The notes: generated from the sequence alone by a model not told the origin. A stretch of 64,000 nucleotides of DNA from Diplonema papillatum (GCA_030068145.1 JAPJBO010000054.1:186001-250000), one strand, 5' to 3'. Positions 23,071 through 48,140 are shown, counted from the stretch's first letter. Numbers and translations are program-made.

Positions 23071-23454
23071 GGGAAGGTTGCTGAAAAACAAGAAGAACAG
23101 AGAAAGGCGACAGCGCGCCGGTGAAAGCGAAGAAGAGACAAAACACAATGAAATGAAAAAAAAGAAGGGGGGGGGGGGGGAGAGCTGGTTCGGGAGGAAC
23201 CGTCGGGGTTGATTTCGTCGGTCCTGAGCCGCCAGGGGTCTCTCGTCTTCAGCTCTGGGAGCTAGTGGGACTTGAAGTACTGAGAGCAAGTCGTCCTACG
23301 TATTTCCAGCTCGACCTCCCGGAAACGATCGCAGAGTTGCCAGAAAGATGAGAAGTTGGAACCCACGGTAGCAGTGTGATAGAGTGTGGCAGCTTGAGTC
23401 GGATGTAGCGCAGTGCACAACCCCGCTCCGAACCCACACGTGCTACCACATCCG

Positions 23455-23835
23455 TGCTCGCCATATGACGAGTCCACTGAAGAGTTCATTCGATGACACG
23501 AAAAAAGCACCTGCCATCGTGCCACTACATGAACTCGCCATGTGAGAAGTACATTCGATGACCCGTGCTATGCCAGAGGACAAGTATGAATGACAAGCTC
23601 ATTCGACGACCGGGAAAGCACTCTTACGCATCACAGCACCGTGTAATGCACATTGACGAGACAATCGATGACACGTAAATCACTCGCCACCGCGCTGCAT
23701 CCCTTGCTATGCCAGATGGCAAGTATAAATGACAAGCAAACCGGAAAGCACTCTTTACATGTCACTGCACTCACACTTGCCACGTAAAATGCACGTCGAC
23801 GAGTGCATTTATGACAAGAAAAGAACATGCCATCG
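23455..23835. repeat. degenerate ~100-bp tandem repeat, four units
   Basis: Units share CATTCGATGAC(A/C)CG, a GCAC...GCCA block and CACTTGCCA-type boxes, with many substitutions. It looks like an old satellite remnant. Confidence 0.55.
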
Positions 23836-24864
23836 TCTCCTGCTTGACAGCGAGCAATGGCCAGAGGTTGCCTTGCATCGGTCGGCCGCGGGTGAGGGTG
23901 ACGCCACCATCGGTATCGTTGACTGAGCCATCGCAGCTCTCAAGGGAAAAGAAAGAGCATGCGCGGCACGCGCTGCACGACAGTCGACGACGGCCCTGGA
24001 ATGCGTCACCTGGGAACCTCCGTTCAGGAAAGGACAGACGCAGCTCGAACACCCGATCCCCCCGCGTCATGCTCAAGGGACGGTTGGAGCCGAGGGGGGG
24101 AAATGAATGGCTTCGGGGCGGTGAAGCTCGGGGCCACCTTTCTCCTACTCTTTCAACACCACAAGAACGGGCCGGCAATTTGTCTGCGGTGCAATGCCGA
24201 CACTTGAACCGGAACTGGATGCGACACGTTAAACCGACGCCTTACACACGAAACTGTGCAGAGCGCAAACGTGGACTGACCATCGACTCAGGGTACTCCA
24301 GGTGGTCCACGAAACAGTCCACCGCTGTTCCCTTGAAAGGCGAGGATCATCGGGATACGTAGCCTCATCGGTCTCCAAACAAGCGGGCGTCGACTCGGCC
24401 TATCCACCGGCTGTTCCTTTGTGGGGCCAGGGTCATGGGATCCTTAGCCTATCTGTTTCCAGCGGCAAGCGGGCTTCGACTGGCAAATCCTCGTTTGGAA
24501 ACGCCACACGTTGTCAAGGAAGAAATCTCCCTTACCCCCTCCTAGTCGAGAGAATTCATTACGCTCCTCGCATCGGATGGAGCAACAGGCGGAAGCTGAA
24601 GCGGCCGAAGACGTCTGAGGCTTGGCAACGGCAGTACTTGTCCGATAGACGCCCGCTGTTCCCTTGTGGGGCCAGAGTCATGGGACCCGTAGCCTATCTG
24701 TTGCCAGCGGCAAGCGGGCTTCGACTGGCAATTCCCCGTTTGCGGTTGCAGGCGGCTCCTCTTGCTCGCCATGCGCATGGCATGGCACTTGCTGCACTGT
24801 GCGTGATGGCCGCGGTGGAGAGGGGAAGGAACCTGGCTTAGCAGCAACTACCGCCTCACCGCGA
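23836..24864. other. no supported gene; short duplicated segments
   Basis: CGCTGTTCCCTTGTGGGGCC, then GTCATGGGA..CGTAGCCTA and CAAGCGGGCTTCGACTGGCAA occur at 24405-24490 and 24650-24735, with a third, weaker copy at 24320-24400. Nothing is recognised beyond these. Confidence 0.45.
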
Positions 24865-40010
<15,146 letters not shown>

Positions 40011-40154
40011 CTTTCAAATGGGCGGCGGGGGAAGGGAGAAGGGGGATGGGAAGGGGTGTTTTTCTTTGACTGCTCTTTTGCTCCCCTGTGTGGCTCCGGC
40101 CGGCCCCTTCCACCCGTATATTCTTCTTTTCTTGACTGGTTTGAAGCAGATTTT

Positions 40155-40295
40155 TTAGAGTGCAAGTTCATTTAAAGATCCGGGGTTTCATAGTCGTCGG
40201 GTGGCCATTGCGTAGGCGGTTTCTTTAAGGTACCGCGCGACGACAAAACAGTTGGACCATTTTGTCCGGTCCAACATATTTCATTCCACCCGTAT
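40155..40295 (+). repeat. D1 copy followed by a GTTGGACC hairpin
   Basis: D1 at 40155-40230, then GTTGGACC...GGTCCAAC, an 8-bp stem, at 40250-40273. The same arrangement is at 45828-46025. A third hairpin is at 46455-46480. Confidence 0.7.
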
Positions 40296-40620
40296 TTTTC
40301 GAGACTGGAGGTCCTATGAACATGCAATGTGAATAGCCTCTATTCGAGCCACCCCAGTTTTCTGTAAACGAGTTTGAAAGTGTATTGTTTTTGACTGGAT
40401 TTAGTGGGAGCTAGCTTTCCCCCCCCCTGCCCAAAAGCATAGGGGTGGCAGGGTGGGCTGGCTTCGGCCTTCAGGCCGGTAGGCCCGGGTTCGGACCCCG
40501 CCCATGACGCTTTTCCGGTCGAAGATTGTTTTCGAGGTTTGTTGCGATCGGTCTCATGTGCCCGAAATTCAAACTTTACCCGTACTCGGTGGTCGGGGGG
40601 GGGTCTGGGGGGGGAAAATC
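40296..40620 (+). mobile_element. tRNA-derived composite SINE (T-SINE), copy 2
   Basis: 5' module at 40296-40360, tRNA-like head at about 40441-40510 (B-box GGTTCGGACCC, one mismatch), and body at 40511-40560 with CCGGTCGAAGATTGTTTTCG. The tail is a single AAACTTTACCCGTACTCGG unit, then G-rich sequence. Confidence 0.75.
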
Positions 40621-40700
40621 TTAGTTTCGTGTTCAGGCGCTACTTGCCTCTCATGTGTTTGATGCTAGCATCAAGTCTTCTTCGCGGAATGCAGAGTCTT
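40612..40700 (+). repeat. dispersed repeat D2
   Basis: Diverged copy with CTTGCCTCTCATG and GATGCTAGCATCAAGTCTTC. Confidence 0.6.
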
Positions 40701-41110
40701 ATTTTCTGTTCTTTTCTTTCTTTCGTTGTCGACAACTTCCTTTTTTCTCCTTCTACTTTCTTTACCTTTTTTTTGGACTTTCTGGTGCCGTAGTGTAGTT
40801 CTTCTTTCTCTATGCCGCCCACGTCGATGTTCGTTTAGCATTGAGTTCTTTTAAGTACATGAACCACAGGATTAGCATGCACTACGATGTTCGTTTAGCA
40901 GCGGCTGCCGTATCATGCCGTGGCACCGTCCCTTTGTGCGTCTGCGCGCTTCGCAGAAAAAGTGTGGGAAAGGAGTCCAGGACTCCGTGGTTTGAAACCA
41001 TATGGTATGGTTCCACTTCCTCCTTCCTTCGTTCGTTCTTCTTTAAAAAAAGGGGGTTTTCAAAGTGTGTTGTGGCTCGTAACCAACCGCCACGGGGCAC
41101 TACTTCCACC
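40701..41110. other. gene-free; D8 fragment and short duplicated block
   Basis: D8 (TTGAGTTCTTTTAAGTACATG) lies at 40843-40890. The block 41078-41130 (TGGCTCGTAACCAACCGCC) parallels 39708-39760. Confidence 0.5.
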
Positions 41111-41114
41111 AGGT

Positions 41115-41576
41115 GAAAGTGTTTACGCTTTCTCGAGAGAGATGATGTAGCCATTCGTTGTGAATCTTCTGGCACATTCCTCCCATGAGAGTACGAATAC
41201 CTGCTGGTCGTCGAAGCCCACCCATTCGTCATTTACCTTTAGCACGGTATAGTAATGACCTGCCGTCGCTCTTCCGGTGTGGAATGATGAAGCCATTTAC
41301 CGTGTAGGAGTCTTCCCCGATCAGAATGGTTGGTCGGATCGGGGTACGGGCTGGTATTTTGATGTCTTCGCGTGTTTTTTTCGACAGCTGTGCTCGTTGC
41401 AGTACTACATCCATTTGGTTTGGAAATGTGTAATACTCCTTCGTGAGTCCAACGGTCCTTTTGTTGCAGGTGCTACAGGGGCAGTCGTCCACTTTGGTTG
41501 CTCTCTTGTTTTTCACTTTCTTTATCAGATCGTCTACTGACTGGTGTAGGGCTTCTCCCTGTTTTTGAGTTCAACC
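41115..41576 (-). pseudogene. ubiquitin-specific protease, C-terminal half (frameshifted)
   Basis: A frame entering near 41575 reads LHQSVDDLIKKV, then the second zinc-finger pair CPCSTC, YTFPNQMDVVLQRAQLS (the LKRF position), DSYTVNGFII, then breaks. A one-base shift at about 41270 restores HTGRATAGHYYTVL and EWVGFDDQQV, ending NGYIISLEKA and a stop at about 41115. These are the His box (GHYY) and Asp (FDD) of peptidase family C19. The shift makes it a pseudogene, or there is an assembly error there. It continues the half at 42424-43506 across an inserted LINE fragment. Confidence 0.85.
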
Positions 41577-42423
41577 ATTAGGAACGGTTCTGACGCCGGC
41601 GGTCGACTTCGGAGCGGACGGAATGATGGAATGTCTTGGTGTCGAACTCGACCGGGTGAATCTGCCGAAGCTGAAACTGTACAACGTGTACAGACCACCG
41701 GAAGAGGGTGCATCGCTAAACATGGGGCCTCTTGTAGGGGACGACCATGTGGTGATCAGTGGGGATCTGAACACAAGGCACCCGTCATGGTGCCCATCCG
41801 GCAAGTCAAACGCTGCCGGAGTGACTCTACACGAATGGTTGACCCTGAGACAGACGACGGTCTGGAACGACCCAGGAACACCGACCCGGGACGAGTCAAA
41901 AACGTCACCAGACGTCACGATCTCGGCCGCACACCCGCACGCTGTGTGCAACTGGCGGACGATCGAGTCTTGGGGGTCGGACCACCGCACTCTCATCTTC
42001 GAAGTGCCCCGCGGATACGAGCACGAGAGGGAACAGGTCCGACCGCGCTACGCCTGGAGCCGTGCCGACTGGAAGGAGATGTCCAAATACCTCGAAAAAG
42101 ACAACACCTGGCCCCAGACCGAGTACGAACAATACAAGGAAAGCCCGCAGCGCCTCGCCGACGCCATTTCTAACCGGATGAAAGGGGCCATCAGTCGGTA
42201 CGTCCCGAAGGCGTCGGGCAACAAACCACCGAAGCCGTGGTGGACAAAAACGCTGACTCCTCTCTCAGTAAAATGACTAGTCAAAACACCTTTTTCACTT
42301 TTACTAGTGCACCGTGGGGGGGGGGTGGGGGGTCAGGTCCGATTCTGCCAACGACTCCGCAATCTGGCCGCTTAGGGCCACCCCTGGGGGGGGGGGTGGG
42401 GGATAGAGAACCAAGTATCCTCA
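41577..42423 (+). mobile_element. LINE fragment inserted in the USP domain
   Basis: Occupies exactly the gap between the two USP halves, on the opposite strand. It holds an endonuclease frame and then a poly-G-rich sequence at 42310-42415 similar to T-SINE tails. Confidence 0.7.
41623..42276 (+). CDS. LINE AP-endonuclease (EEP) domain, 5'-truncated
   Basis: 217 residues. The frame is open from before 41623, so the N-terminus is missing. NVYRPP, then ISGDLNTRHPSW (residues 46-56, with the Asp and Asn of the active site), SPDVTIS (95-101) and WGSDHRTLIFEV (117-128, catalytic Asp-His) are classic for apurinic endonuclease domains of non-LTR retroelements of the Jockey/ingi type. The sequence ends PPKPWWTKTL, the start of the linker to RT in such proteins. 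The first catalytic Glu block is absent, and no RT follows. A dead fragment. Confidence 0.85.
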   Translation: MMECLGVELDRVNLPKLKLYNVYRPPEEGASLNMGPLVGDDHVVISGDLNTRHPSWCPSGKSNAAGVTLHEWLTLRQTTVWNDPGTPTRDESKTSPDVTISAAHPHAVCNWRTIESWGSDHRTLIFEVPRGYEHEREQVRPRYAWSRADWKEMSKYLEKDNTWPQTEYEQYKESPQRLADAISNRMKGAISRYVPKASGNKPPKPWWTKTLTPLSVK

Positions 42424-43506
42424 CTAAGGAGGTGCTCGTGAAGACTCTTCGCATGTTGTACACGTTGTCAATCGGGAGTATGTCACCGTCGCTTGGTCGT
42501 CGTCGTCGTCCGTTACGCAAGAGCGTATCCACGTCAACAGTTCGTGCACGTCCCGCTGCGCGGAGTCGTTTGTTGTCGTGTCGAACACAAGGCTCCGAAG
42601 TGTGGCCATTGTTCCGTGGATGTCACGGCCTGCGTCGAAATCCGTGAACAGCTGCTGCACCTTCAGCTGGTTGGTGTTCGGGTGCGAAAGGCCTGCGAGC
42701 TGCAGTCGGAAGGAAGTCCTTCGCGCCAGGAACTGAACGCTGGCGGCAAAGAAACATGAGTTGCGGATGTTCCTTATGCCGTTGCGTCCAGGTGGGTTTG
42801 TTGGCTTCGTCGCAAGGTGCGTAGTGCTGGTGGGTTCGGGTTTGTGCGGCGACGTTTTCTGCGGCGAGGTTCTCCCGGGTGGAGGTCTCGGTGAACCATC
42901 GGGTGGTTGCGGTGACCGGATGCTGATGTACGGTTTCTCTTCGTTGGTCGGGCGTCCTTCGTCAAAGGCCTTTCCGACGAAGTGGTAAAACCGTGACAGA
43001 ACTCGCGCATCCAGTTCGTACTTCCCGTACGTTTGTGCAACGAACGTGTCGAACGTGTGTCGGAGTTCCCGTCCAGAGAATCCTCGGTTGCAGAGTCTGT
43101 AATGCACCTTCATGACCTCGACCTTCAGATCTGGCATATTGTTACATATGCGCGCTGCTCGAATCAGAGCGCCTTTGAAGATCGAGGTTCCGGTGTTCCG
43201 TGGTACCGTTGATTCGACGTGCGTGTACTTGATCGGATACCAGGGGAATTCCTCACCCTTGTCCAGGACGGACATCCGAATGAAGTCCGTTTTGGTATCC
43301 CTCTCCATCCGGATCCGCATCCCCAGAAAGACGACGTCGTCGACACCTTTCGATGTTTCTCCGTACTCCATGCCGTAGACAGATTCCGGCGGTGGTCGAA
43401 CGCCCCAGGTCAAGAAGTCATCGATGAATCTGACGCTGTCGGCGTGATTCCTGGCTTCTTCTTGCAATCCTTTTGCGACCAGGCCGTCCCCGGGTACCAG
43501 TGCCAA
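42424..43506 (-). CDS. reverse transcriptase segment fused to USP N-terminal half
   Basis: 360 codons in one frame, without a proper ATG (the frame opens at a T-SINE tail near 43495). Residues 1-190 are the 3' half of an RT: RFIDDFLTW (26-34) holds the Asp-Asp of motif C, then VVFLGMRIRM, LDKGEEFPWYPIKY and IFKGALIRAARICN. Residues 190-240 are a Pro/Ser/Thr-rich linker. Residues 241-360 are the start of a family C19 protease: NGIRNIRNSCFFAASVQFL (Cys box, Cys 251), AQRDVHELLTWI (318-327) and CTTC (349-352), the first zinc-finger pair. The match to RT lineage is uncertain; the DK..EFPW/S.VP pattern resembles a group of RTs I know from animals and protists, outside LINE and LTR types. The protease runs into an inserted LINE fragment and resumes at 41576. 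Confidence 0.8.
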   Translation of the reverse strand: MALVPGDGLVAKGLQEEARNHADSVRFIDDFLTWGVRPPPESVYGMEYGETSKGVDDVVFLGMRIRMERDTKTDFIRMSVLDKGEEFPWYPIKYTHVESTVPRNTGTSIFKGALIRAARICNNMPDLKVEVMKVHYRLCNRGFSGRELRHTFDTFVAQTYGKYELDARVLSRFYHFVGKAFDEGRPTNEEKPYISIRSPQPPDGSPRPPPGRTSPQKTSPHKPEPTSTTHLATKPTNPPGRNGIRNIRNSCFFAASVQFLARRTSFRLQLAGLSHPNTNQLKVQQLFTDFDAGRDIHGTMATLRSLVFDTTTNDSAQRDVHELLTWIRSCVTDDDDDQATVTYSRLTTCTTCEESSRAPP

Positions 43507-43990
43507 ACTTTACCCGTGCTCGGTGGGATGGGGGGGTGTCCCCCCCCGTGTACGAGCACCGACCTTAGCTTCACCCGGACTTTACCACCCTGGCCGAACT
43601 TCGCTTCGTGCCCAAACTTTTTTTAGTAGCACCAGAACTTAGCTTCGCCCGAACTTAGCATCACTCGAACTTAGCGCCGTCCGAACTAAGTTTCGCCAGA
43701 ACTTAACTTCGCCCGAACTTTAACTGCTGCCTCCAGTCTCGCCCCGCGCCGGCCTTTAGCCGAGCGCACGTACTCTTCTTGTTTGACTGGTTTGAAGCAG
43801 ATTTTTAGCGTTTATTGTGGTTTAGAGGTTCGGTGTTTTAGGGTCTCCGGTTGACCATTGAGGCTGTGAAGCGGGTAGGATGAGGGCAGGAGGTATGCTT
43901 ATACACTTTAACTACGGCTAGCCATGTGTTGTAAGTGTTGCGACCGACACCAAGAAGAAATTCGCTTTGAATTTAGTCTTGGGCCCCCCA
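43507..43990 (+). repeat. T-SINE tail minisatellite, then D1-type sequence
   Basis: 43490-43740 holds units of CTTCGCCCGAACTTTA type with TAGCATCACTCGAACTTAG. 43780-43945 parallels 3355-3520 (TTCGGTG.TTTAGGGTCTCCG, CTACGGCTAGCCA). No gene. Confidence 0.65.
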
Positions 43991-43995
43991 CGCGC

Positions 43996-44060
43996 ATGTA
44001 AGTTGAGCATTGAGTTCTTTTAAGTACATGAACCACATGGATTAGCATGCACTGCCTTGA
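43996..44060 (+). repeat. direct repeat D8, left of LINE fragment
   Basis: CGCATGTAAGTTGAGCATTG with AGTTCTTTTAAGT. The matching copy at 45714-45775 lies at the other end of the LINE frame. Confidence 0.75.
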
Positions 44061-44068
44061 AAGTCAGG

Positions 44069-45718
44069 TTATCGGATGACGTCGTCACCTGCCATTGCGT
44101 CGTCAAGGTCGAGCATTTGTGGAGCTAGCGGGGTTTGGCTTTCTTGCGATTCCAGAGACTGAGTCGGCGAGTACGAGGGCGGGCACGTGTGTCCGTTTTT
44201 CACTTTCGAGGGCATTGGTGTGCCCGTGGTCCCCGGTCGTTTCTGAGAGCTGCTTGCCCTCGGTACCTTCTTCTTCCTTCGATGCACCCCTGAGTCGGGG
44301 GTGGTCGCCTTCGTCTTCTTCCGCTTGCGGCCGGCGATCGGGCCTTCCTTCGGGGTGCCTAGCACCCTTTTCTTCAGCGCTGGTCGTTCGCTGGTTCCTG
44401 GCGTTGGTGGCGGCCTTTTGGTCGCCCGTCCGGTCGTCGCCGTCTCCTTTTTCGTTGCCGCGGGCGGCGCTTGCGCCGCTCGCTTTCCAACTGGCGTTCC
44501 CCGTTGTACGCCCACCTGGGTGGGTGAGGAGGGCCTCTTCTTCTTGTTGCGTCCGGGGGTTGACGGGACGTTCGGTTCGTTGGACTGGTGGTGGCCGCGG
44601 CGGCAACATGCCGCCGGTCGCCTCTGCGTCAGCGTAGGGAGCCTCTTGCACTCTTGGCAGGTTCCTCTGCCATGCGTCGCCGCCGTCTTGCACTCGCCGC
44701 ACTTCGTCGTGCTGTGCTCTGTGCACACCGCGATCGGCTGCCCATCGTTCGCGTGGTGATGGTGCCGGCAGCACATCTCTACCGTGGGCACGTCCCTTCG
44801 GACGAGTGCTCTGCACGCCTCACACTTCCCTTTGTGATGGGTCGCGCACGTGACGAGTGCCTTCTCTATATCGACACCCGGCATATGCACGGGGTCTGGG
44901 TGCAGTTGTGGTGGGGCAGGCAGGGCCCACCTCGCCGCTCTCCCGATCGTCCAGTCAGGGTACGCCGGGCACTGCGTCCCTACATCGCTTCCTTTCACTT
45001 GTTCCTCAAGTATCGTCCCCGTGTGTGCCTCGCGAAAGCGTGGCCTGGGCCGTACACCCGATATCCCCGAGATGCCCATGAACGACAGCGACGTCGTCGG
45101 GCACACCCTCTCCCCTCTCATGCAGCTTCCCAGCCCTTGCTGTGCCGCCAGCTTGTCCAACGCGCTCATCATGCAGCGCAGGACGTTTCCCCGTTCTCTC
45201 ACCCCCTTCGGCGCATTCCCGTGCAGCGGCATGCTGAGGCCCGAGAAGAGTTCAAAGTCGATCGCAAGCTCTAGCATTGACGCCTGCCCGCTCTCGGTCC
45301 ACTGCATGTCAGACAGCCACGCTACCAACGCATAAAACGTCGGTAGTCCCCAGGTCTTGTTTCGCTCCCACGTCCATGCCGGGGCAATCCGCGCAAAGGG
45401 GTGGTCAAATTTCTCGGCAGGCATCGCATCCGCTCTCGACCAGGGGGTCGTGGGGTTCCTGGCTACCCAGCCACGTGCTTCGAGCCCTGCACGTTCCGCA
45501 AGGATTTCAGCCATCATCTCCTGGAGCCGCCTTGATAAGTGGGCGTTCCCCGGTACAACCACACCATGTTCCAGCGTGCATCGGGGCCACTCGGTTCGGT
45601 TGGCCGCCATCAGCCCGGCGTGTGCTTCCCGCCGGCGAATGTGTGAGTATGCGTCGCAGTCCCAGTAGATATGCTGTTCGTTCTCCGTCACGCCGCTCCC
45701 ACAGTGCTTGCAGCGCAT
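44069..45718 (-). CDS. LINE ORF2 C-terminal fragment with zinc-rich tail
   Basis: 549 residues, no internal stop. It begins inside the D8 repeat, so it is 5'-truncated. Residues 3-21 form a CCHC knuckle (C3, C6, H16, C21), the motif that follows RT in R1/Jockey-type LINE proteins. Residues 30-285 are a Trp-rich domain (WLSDMQWTESG, LELAIDFELFSGL) seen after RT in some protist LINEs. Residues 291-377 contain about twelve Cys and many His in CxxC and CCRHHHH patterns, probably several zinc-binding knuckles. Residues 378-510 are Lys/Arg/Pro-rich, suited to nucleic-acid binding. RT and endonuclease are absent. The intact frame suggests a recent fragment. Confidence 0.75.
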   Translation of the reverse strand: MRCKHCGSGVTENEQHIYWDCDAYSHIRRREAHAGLMAANRTEWPRCTLEHGVVVPGNAHLSRRLQEMMAEILAERAGLEARGWVARNPTTPWSRADAMPAEKFDHPFARIAPAWTWERNKTWGLPTFYALVAWLSDMQWTESGQASMLELAIDFELFSGLSMPLHGNAPKGVRERGNVLRCMMSALDKLAAQQGLGSCMRGERVCPTTSLSFMGISGISGVRPRPRFREAHTGTILEEQVKGSDVGTQCPAYPDWTIGRAARWALPAPPQLHPDPVHMPGVDIEKALVTCATHHKGKCEACRALVRRDVPTVEMCCRHHHHANDGQPIAVCTEHSTTKCGECKTAATHGRGTCQECKRLPTLTQRRPAACCRRGHHQSNEPNVPSTPGRNKKKRPSSPTQVGVQRGTPVGKRAAQAPPAATKKETATTGRATKRPPPTPGTSERPALKKRVLGTPKEGPIAGRKRKKTKATTPDSGVHRRKKKVPRASSSQKRPGTTGTPMPSKVKNGHTCPPSYSPTQSLESQESQTPLAPQMLDLDDAMAGDDVIR

Positions 45719-45775
45719 GTATGTTGAGCATTGAGTTCTTTAAAGTGCAAGTGCCATCAAGGCAGACATGTTGAG
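45714..45775 (+). repeat. direct repeat D8, right of LINE fragment
   Basis: CGCATGTATGTTGAGCATTG with AGTTCTTTAAAGTGCAAG, closest to the 14560-14605 fragment in its 3' half. Confidence 0.75.
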
Positions 45776-45827
45776 CAGGGGTTGCCATGCAGCTCGTATC
45801 GGTCTGTAATATGCGTTCTTACTTCCT

Positions 45828-46030
45828 TTTTAGAGTGCAAGTTCATTTTAAAGATCCGGGGGTTTATAGTCGCTGGGTGGCCATTGTTCGCAGGCGGTTT
45901 CTTTAAGGTATCGTCAGCAGAAACAAGTTGGACCGGATATATGTCGGACCGGCAATATGGACCGGACAAAAGTTGGACCGCGCGACGACAAAACAGTTGG
46001 ACCATTTTGTGCAGTCCAACATACTTCCGC
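45828..46030 (+). repeat. D1 copy with GTTGGACC hairpins
   Basis: D1 at 45828-45905, then repeated GGACCGG and GTTGGACC boxes, including a stem-loop at 45995-46020. The next such hairpin is at 46455-46480. Confidence 0.7.
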
Positions 46031-46044
46031 CCAGGCACGTAGGC

Positions 46045-46255
46045 GGGGTTGGGCCATGGCCAGGGTGCTTCCATGGCTACCAATGGCTGGACCATGGCCA
46101 GGGTGCTTCCATGGCTGGACCATGGCCAGGGTGCTTCCATGGCTACCAATGGCTGGACCATGGCCAGGGTGCTTCCATGGCTACCAATGGCTGGACCGTG
46201 GCCAGGGTGCTTCCATGGCTACCAATGGCTGGACCATGGCCAGGGTGCTTCGTTG
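46045..46255. repeat. 38-bp tandem repeat, ~5 units
   Basis: Unit GGACCATGGCCAGGGTGCTT plus CCATGGCTACCAATGGCT. One unit lacks the last 12 bp. CCATGG occurs twice in each unit and can pair between units. Confidence 0.9.
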
Positions 46256-46489
46256 CGAGTGCTTGATGGGACACAGCGGGTTACGCAGTGCGCAGTGTTC
46301 TGGAACTCCTGGCGGCGGGCTCATGCGCGACTATCAAACTACGGAGGTGAAGCGAGTGCTGTTCAGTGGCCAGCCGCGAGATTTCACTGAGTACACAGGA
46401 CCCCCGAAAAAAGTTGGAGCGGACAAAAGTTTGGACCGCGAGAGGATAGGTGAGTTGGACCCGTTTTGTCCGGTCCAACTGATTTCTGT

Positions 46490-48140
46490 GTACGGTATCT
46501 TTTATTTCCGCACATTTCAGCATTTGCAAAGGAAGAATTGTGAAAACGGGTACAGCACCAAGAGAAAGAATTGGGCTGTCCATCAGAGGAAAAAAAGCAG
46601 TTCAGAGGGTTTGGGATTTTTGGGGAGACACGCTTGTGTCGATCCTGTGATGTGCACGGGATCACCCCCCTCCCATAGCGGTCAGCAGCACAGCGGGCTG
46701 TTTGCGATGTTGTAGCACTGCGGGCTGCCAACTCAACACTGCGGGCTGAAGCTCTGTTCGCGGTACTGCGGGCTGCCTTCTCAGCGTGATGGAATGAGAA
46801 AGCAGCTCGCGCTGAACACAAGCTCGTCGAGACTGTCAGCCGCAGGGCAGAGCGGACGGGATTGTGGCACTGCTACCTCCGACTCAAGCTTTGCAAGCTG
46901 TGGTTGACCGTCACGTTCCTGGACCAGGAGCGGCCTTTTTCTTTTTCTTTTTCTTTTTTCGTAACCCGGAAAAAATGCTTTACGCACGACCCCCGTGGAC
47001 TAAGCGGAGAGTGTGGGACTACGTTCGTGGAGCTATGGTGGCCGAACGCTACCCACTAAAACAACCGGGGGCCCTTAGAGACTGCTGCTGAGGAGGCCAT
47101 CCCCCGTGACTCCCCCGGAGGGGGGCTTGTCAGGCCGAACTTTTTTTCTTCTTCTCTCTTCCTGGTTTGGTACCAGGGAAAGCCTGCTACACGGGAGCCA
47201 AACTTCACGTGTCCGGCGGTACTGCAGAGCCAACGGCCAAGTGGCTACCGATTTCCAAAACCAAAGCATCAAGGCATGACGCACCTTTGGGCTTGGCGCT
47301 TGCGCGAGGGTACCGTTGACCAGCATCGAAAAGAGGGGAAAAGCAAGCGAAGACGAGTAACGCCGAGGTCAGGTGTAAATGAGCCAAAGAAAACAAGGAG
47401 AAGGGGAGTACTGGTCGGTGGGGGATGGGGCTCGGCCGCTTTGTGGCTCTGTTGGCACTGTTGTGCTGAAAGGAAAGGGTGTCTGACACGCGCCTGCACG
47501 TCTTGAAAGGGCGAGGGCGGGGGATAGAAGATGGGACTGAAAGAAAAGCCGAAGCATAGCAATGAATCGACCAGTCAGTGTCTGCCAGGGCGTCAGCCAA
47601 CGTGCAGCCAACGTGAAGAGGGTGAGGAGCCCTCATAGTAGTAGTGATAGGTGTGCACCGTTTGTATTTGATATGCAGCAACAATCTGACGAGAGACTGC
47701 ACAATGTGTCGTTCTAGTACGTGGGCAAGTGTGGAAGACGAACGGAGCAGTCTTTACAAACAAAACGAGTGACTCAATGCAGCCGCCTAAGCGGCGATGA
47801 TCCGAGCGCAGTCAGCAGTAGTGACGCGGAGATCGCTTCTCAAACCGGGTTGCTTCATTGAACTCTGACACGTAATAGTGCTTTTTAAGTGGGCCCCTTT
47901 TGATGAGCAGGACTGGCGAGGCGTGATGAACCGAGAGCCAACTTCAGGTGTCCGAGTGATCGCTCATCAGATCCGAGAAAGGGTGTCAGCTGGGCGTGAC
48001 TGCGTCACTTTGCTCACGACGAGAGAGAGTTTGATTTCTGTCATCATTTGCGGACGGCATATGTTTCTGAACAACTATTCATGTTGTTTCGCGACTCAGA
48101 AGAAGGTTTCCATGTGATTCCAGCACGGAGACCGGTGGTC
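46490..48140. other. gene-free; two partial D5 copies
   Basis: The 3' half of D5 lies at 46805-46960 and its 5' half at 47168-47315, as if one D5 copy had been split and the halves exchanged. GCGGGCTG..TTCTC boxes repeat at 46690-46800. 47316-48140 shows nothing recognisable except the short box at 47738-47760 shared with 31062-31080. Confidence 0.55.

Noticed and set aside
43507-43740. LTR or viral remnant beside the RT frame
   Set aside because: The flank is T-SINE tail minisatellite; no LTR, primer-binding site or polypurine tract is seen.
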